Assembly (NCBI GenBank): GCA_035302345.1
Contig: DATGSS010000099.1
Location: forward strand, 1-64,000
Direction: 5' to 3'
Length of the DNA: 64,000 bases
DNA from: Paenalcaligenes sp035302345
GTDB taxonomy: Bacteria; Pseudomonadota; Gammaproteobacteria; Burkholderiales; Burkholderiaceae_B
Position numbers and translations under genes: made by a program. The notes under the pieces were generated by a model that saw nothing but the letters and a program-made list of their open reading frames with translations, was not told where the DNA came from and searched no databases. This document shows positions 61,339 through 64,000 of this stretch, piece by piece. Positions within the stretch are counted from its first letter, which is position 1. Each line of letters starts with the position of its first letter.

Positions 61339-62004
61339 TTGGGCTCGCTATTTCATGACGAGTCTTACCCACTAGTATAGCGTCCTGTGTATATCTATGC
61401 ATCAAGGGCTTGATTTATCTTGACTTTTGAAAAACATATGTTGGCATTACCAAACAAGGCGCTTCATGCTGCAGCTACACAATAGTAACTAGAATTCGTC
61501 CAATAATAAACAGCCAATCCAACTAAAATGCGGCGATACGAAAATATTGCACTGCAGCATAAAAGATATAAAAAAATAATAAACAGCAAAAAACATTGGC
61601 AGAAGCCACAGTTTTGGCTCATTCACCCCACCAAAACTCTGAGCATCCTATACTATCTAGGTTCTAACACTAAAGTAGTAGGGTGAACTATCGTAGCGGA
61701 GTGACCCATCAGTGTCTATAAAAGCCCAACGAACACACACCCAACATTTATAAAAATAGATGTTTTTTTAATTTAAAAGACTGCTTTCTTATTTGTTCTT
61801 TTTAATTCGTTATTTAACTAAGCATATCCCAAGAATCTATACTCATTAATTTAATAATTATTTATTGTGGGTTTTTGATTTTTTGTAAATAGAGAATTCT
61901 AGACTGATAATGTTTGCCGTGATAATTTTAAAATAAGATTCGGCGAACATTAAATTAATAAGGCATAAATAGCTATTAACTTGAATTATGGAGAATAAAC
62001 AGCC
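61339..62004. other. 666-base AT-rich divergent region between sucA and maeB
   Basis: It must hold the promoters of sucA and the malic enzyme gene. An 8-bp inverted repeat (AGTTTTGG with CCAAAACT, 61610-61638) is the only clear dyad and has no T-run. A TATACT box on the minus strand near 61375 is a weak sucA -10 candidate. I see no convincing gene. Confidence 0.5.
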
Positions 62005-64000
62005 ATGAGCTCAAAGCCCGATTTAACCAAGCTGGCGCTCGACTATCATGCCCATCCCACACCCGGCAAGATCTCGGTCGTGCCGACCAAGTCATTAGCG
62101 AATAGCGATGACCTATCCCTAGCCTATTCGCCGGGTGTTGCTTCTGCCTGTATGGCCATCCACGACGGAGGGGACGACGAAGCCGCTAAATACACCTCGC
62201 GCTCAAACCTAGTTGCAGTGGTTTCAAACGGTACTGCAGTACTGGGCCTAGGCAATATCGGCCCACTGGCCGCCAAACCAGTCATGGAAGGCAAGGGCTG
62301 CCTGTTTAAAAAATTCGCTAACATCGACGTCTTCGATATTGAGCTCGATGAAAAAGACCCCGAAAAGCTGGTCGAGATCATTGCAGCGATGGAGCCTACT
62401 GTTGGCGGCATCAACCTAGAGGATATTCGCGCACCCGAATGCTTTTACATAGAAGACAAACTGCGCGAACGGATGAACATCCCAGTTTTCCATGACGATC
62501 AACACGGTACCGCTATTATTGCTGGTGCTGCGATTATCAATGCACTGCAAATTGTTGGCAAAAACTTAGAGGACACCACTTTGGTCTGCTCAGGCGCGGG
62601 TGCAGCAGCCATCGCCTGCTTAAAGCTTTTGGTTAACATGGGCATGCCCAAAGAGAATATTACTGTGGTGGACTCTCGAGGCGTTATTTGGGCTGGCCGC
62701 GAACCTGATATGGAGCCTAACAAGGCTAAATTTGCGCGCGAGACCGAACTGCGTACCCTCCAAGAGGCCGTAGATGGATCTGATATCTTTTTAGGATGTT
62801 CTGCACCTGGCCTGATGACACCAGAAATGCTGAAAACAATGGCTGAAAAACCCATCGTTTTAGCACTGGCTAATCCCGAGCCCGAGATTCGGCCCGAGGT
62901 TGCCAAAGCTGCCCGTCCTGATTGCCTCATTGCCACGGGACGCTCTGACTACCCCAACCAAGTCAATAACGTTTTATGCTTTCCTTTTATTTTCCGTGGC
63001 GCCTTGGATTGTGGGGCTACAGAAATTAACGAGGAAATGAAAATGGCTGCGGTATATGCCATTGCTAAGTTGGCGCACGAGGAAGCATATGACGCTATCG
63101 GCGTCGAGAATGACGATGAACTGAGCTTTGGGCCTGAGTACATAATCCCACGCCCCTTTGACCCACGTTTAATTGTGCGTGTCGCACCCGCTGTGGCCAA
63201 AGCTGCCGAGGAAACCGGCGTTGCCCGTCGCCCCATCACAGACATGGAGGCCTATCGGCAAAAACTATTGGCCCTGACCTATCGCTCGGGCACATTAATG
63301 CGCCCGCTGTTCTTGCAGGCCAAAGAGTTATCCGCGCTCAAGCGCATTGCTTATGCGGACGGCGAAGATGAGCGAGTCTTGCGTGCTGCACAAACTGCAG
63401 TCGATGAAAACATCGCCTTTCCTATTTTAATTGGTCGCCCCAATGTCATTGATATGCGCATCCGTCGTTACGGTCTGCGCTTGCAACCGGGGGTCAATGT
63501 AGAGATCGTGGACCCAGAAGACGACTATCGCTTTAATGAAACCTGGCAGGGCTATTTCAAACTGAAAAACCGTCATGGTGTCACGCCCGATCTAGCAAAA
63601 GCACTGGTACGCAAACACAACACGATCATTGGTGCCATGTTAATGCGCCGAGGGGACGTCGATGGGCTGATTTGCGGTGTAACCACTCGCTTTTACACTC
63701 AGTTAGAACATATCCAGGACATCATTGGTTTGGATGAAAAAGCCAAAGTATTTGCGGCTATGAATGCATTGATTTTGCCGACTCAGAGTATTTTCGTGTG
63801 TGATACGCATGTCAATGAAAATCCAAATGCCGAAGAAGTTGCCAACATGACCTTGCTGGCAGTCAAAGAGGTACGACGTTTTGGCCTAACCCCCCGTGTT
63901 GCCCTACTCTCGCACTCTAACTTTGGTAGCCGCTCGACCGAGTCATCCCGCAAAATGGCCGAGGCCCGCAAACTAATCCTAGAGGTCGAGCCTGATCTGG
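62005..64000 (+). CDS. maeB: NADP-dependent malic enzyme, MaeB type, 3' end cut by window
   Basis: The visible 665 residues are an N-terminal malic-enzyme part and most of a C-terminal phosphotransacetylase-like domain, the MaeB layout of about 760 residues. The catalytic tyrosine is in LAYSPGVASAC, the lysine in AAKPVMEGKG and the metal site in VFHDDQHGTA. The NADP fold has CSGAGAAAIACLKLL. The second domain starts near residue 430 (FLQAKELSALKRIAYADGEDERVL, seen in parts). It turns malate into pyruvate and carbon dioxide and supplies NADPH, useful for polymer and lipid synthesis. GGAGA lies upstream of the ATG. Confidence 0.94.
   Translation, partial: MSSKPDLTKLALDYHAHPTPGKISVVPTKSLANSDDLSLAYSPGVASACMAIHDGGDDEAAKYTSRSNLVAVVSNGTAVLGLGNIGPLAAKPVMEGKGCLFKKFANIDVFDIELDEKDPEKLVEIIAAMEPTVGGINLEDIRAPECFYIEDKLRERMNIPVFHDDQHGTAIIAGAAIINALQIVGKNLEDTTLVCSGAGAAAIACLKLLVNMGMPKENITVVDSRGVIWAGREPDMEPNKAKFARETELRTLQEAVDGSDIFLGCSAPGLMTPEMLKTMAEKPIVLALANPEPEIRPEVAKAARPDCLIATGRSDYPNQVNNVLCFPFIFRGALDCGATEINEEMKMAAVYAIAKLAHEEAYDAIGVENDDELSFGPEYIIPRPFDPRLIVRVAPAVAKAAEETGVARRPITDMEAYRQKLLALTYRSGTLMRPLFLQAKELSALKRIAYADGEDERVLRAAQTAVDENIAFPILIGRPNVIDMRIRRYGLRLQPGVNVEIVDPEDDYRFNETWQGYFKLKNRHGVTPDLAKALVRKHNTIIGAMLMRRGDVDGLICGVTTRFYTQLEHIQDIIGLDEKAKVFAAMNALILPTQSIFVCDTHVNENPNAEEVANMTLLAVKEVRRFGLTPRVALLSHSNFGSRSTESSRKMAEARKLILEVEPDL

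Noticed and set aside
61528..61686. Lys-rich 52-residue frame in the sucA-maeB gap
   Set aside because: No ribosome site, composition simply follows the AT-rich DNA, no recognisable motif.
1..64000. Prophage, integron, insertion sequence, CRISPR or tRNA-linked island
   Set aside because: No integrase, transposase, spacer array, tRNA or phage gene seen; gene order and composition are even throughout.

Overview
The window comes from a Gram-negative betaproteobacterium, most likely an Alcaligenaceae member of the Burkholderiales; the genus is not resolved. The signs are three solitary Bug/TctC tricarboxylate-type receptors, a PhaC-PhaB-PhaR polyhydroxybutyrate locus, an odhA-odhB-lpd-zapE run of the Bordetella type, BamD, OmpA-like lipoproteins and a base composition near 50% GC. 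Coding is dense on both strands. I see no tRNA, rRNA, CRISPR array, prophage or insertion sequence.

Layout. 1-4 kb: a 5'-cut acyl-CoA synthetase, a Bug receptor and a two-subunit 3-oxoadipate-type CoA-transferase, which looks like a carboxylic acid uptake and activation operon. 4-7 kb: an OmpA-like lipoprotein, then a periplasmic double rhodanese, a YeeE/TsuA-like thiosulfate permease and a 53-residue membrane-anchored protein. 7-14 kb: an Ntn amide hydrolase with a MaoC protein, a second Bug receptor, a membrane metallophosphoesterase, a PheC-like periplasmic protein, TehB and a siderophore-binding protein under a probable Fur site. 13.8-20.5 kb: an amidase divergent from an oligopeptide-type ABC transporter (two permeases and one fused double ATPase, no binding protein), followed by an FMO-like flavoprotein.

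20.5-23 kb: the most unusual locus. An exonuclease VII large subunit carries an N-terminal DUF5710-like domain, and its small subunit ends in an acidic tail closing with DDIPF, the tip motif of single-stranded DNA-binding protein. A 12-bp direct repeat lies just upstream and a candidate small RNA lies downstream.

23-36 kb: a TorF-like porin, a CHASE plus Cache diguanylate cyclase followed by an FMN reductase and an ArsB-type pump, an alcohol dehydrogenase, an AEC transporter, small membrane proteins, a META/DUF4377 lipoprotein, FadD and a di-haem peroxidase with an FNR-like site upstream. 36-47 kb: phaC-phaB-phaR, then rluD-pgeF, bamD, a DinG/YoaA helicase and tex. 47-53 kb: a Tat-exported sulfide:quinone oxidoreductase-like flavoprotein with a DUF5368 protein, a third Bug receptor, and a patatin-adc-bdhA operon that would turn 3-hydroxybutyrate into acetoacetate and acetone. 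53-64 kb: trpS, zapE, lpd, sucB and sucA on the minus strand, with a structured sucA leader, and a divergent maeB-type malic enzyme cut by the window end.

Together the genes describe a respiratory heterotroph living on organic acids and fatty acids. It cycles carbon through polyhydroxybutyrate and the TCA cycle, and it has sulfur-handling modules near both 6 kb and 48 kb.
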